Made by a program: the position numbers and the translations under genes. Below are positions 5,580-5,717 of a stretch of 5,717 bases of DNA, piece after piece. This DNA comes from Chloroflexota bacterium (GTDB lineage: Bacteria; Chloroflexota; Anaerolineae; Anaerolineales; Anaerolineaceae). The DNA lies in assembly GCA_023434145.1 (NCBI GenBank), contig JAEYTI010000220.1, positions 1 to 5,717 on the forward strand, given 5' to 3'. Position 1 is the first letter of the stretch; every line of letters starts with the position of its first letter. The notes under the pieces were generated by a model. It was not told the origin of the DNA. It worked only from the letters and a program-made list of their open reading frames with translations, and did no database searches.

Positions 5580-5622
5580 AAACCGTTGAGCCGCCCAAAC
5601 CTATTGGGCGGCTCAACGGTTT
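5580..5622 (+). terminator. hairpin terminator after the lipoprotein gene, possibly bidirectional
   Basis: A perfect 19-bp stem (5580-5598 with 5604-5622) closes a 5-nt loop, 17 nt after the lipoprotein stop codon. The arm ends are A-rich on the left and TTT on the right, so a short U-tract follows the stem in both directions. The T-tract is short for a classical intrinsic terminator, but the stem is exceptionally stable. The arms contain TTGAGCCGCC, also found in the 22-bp repeat at 1642-1684. Confidence 0.75.
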
Positions 5623-5717
5623 AAACATCGATTCGGATAAGCGTGTTCTTGGTAACTGCCAAGCCACAATGCTGTTGTGTGAATCGCGGGCTTCGCCCGC
5701 CTTATAGAGAGTGAATC
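5623..5717. other. distal non-coding stretch with three small dyads
   Basis: No gene is supported in the last 95 bases. Three short stems occur in a row: CTTGG/CCAAG (5648-5652/5659-5663), CACAA/TTGTG (5665-5669/5675-5679), and GCGGGC/GCCCGC (5686-5691/5695-5700). GTGAATC occurs on both sides of the last stem (5679-5685 and 5711-5717). It could be a leader or spacer of a gene beyond the window. It does not fold as a tRNA. Confidence 0.5.

Noticed and set aside
5679..5717. GTGAATC direct repeats as target-site duplication of a mini-element
   Set aside because: Seven bases only, 25 bp of sequence between them, and no terminal inverted repeats; chance is sufficient.

Overview
The window looks like a stretch of bacterial chromosome of moderately high GC by eye. 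It carries five protein genes and one tRNA gene. A Chloroflexota-like (Anaerolineae-type) host is a reasonable guess, not a demonstration. The support is a lipoprotein with a Pro/Thr/Glu-rich linker followed by WD40-like blades, weak Shine-Dalgarno sequences, a tRNA whose CCA end is not encoded, and this mix of GT4, VTT and SET genes. No phage, transposase, CRISPR array or plasmid function is visible.

Layout. Bases 1-153 hold a 78-bp near-perfect palindrome (41-118) just upstream of, or possibly inside, a gene for a membrane-anchored alpha/beta hydrolase (+, 154-1527, with an alternative start at 31). A tRNA-Arg(CCG) gene follows at 1543-1614, and its likely promoter is embedded in the last codons of the hydrolase gene. 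Convergent to these on the minus strand is a two-gene unit: a VTT/DedA-like membrane protein (3499-2918) followed after 8 nt by a GT4 glycosyltransferase (2909-1665). The glycosyltransferase stop codon lies in a 22-bp tandem repeat. Upstream, also on the minus strand, is a small SET-domain protein (4169-3651). Divergent from it is a lipoprotein with a beta-propeller-like body (+, 4381-5562), closed by a perfect 19-bp-stem hairpin (5580-5622). The last ~95 bases hold only small dyads.

How the genes may work together. The VTT protein and the glycosyltransferase are almost certainly co-transcribed. A lipid-transport or scrambling family next to a GT4 enzyme is compatible with glycolipid or envelope synthesis, but the acceptor cannot be read from sequence. 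The hydrolase and the lipoprotein are also envelope-associated. The SET protein looks like an independent unit with its own promoter.

I do not see a clear new multi-gene system. The most notable items are the palindrome, whose two strands both stay open and encode nearly the same peptide, and the regulatory signals nested in coding sequence or duplicated around stop codons.
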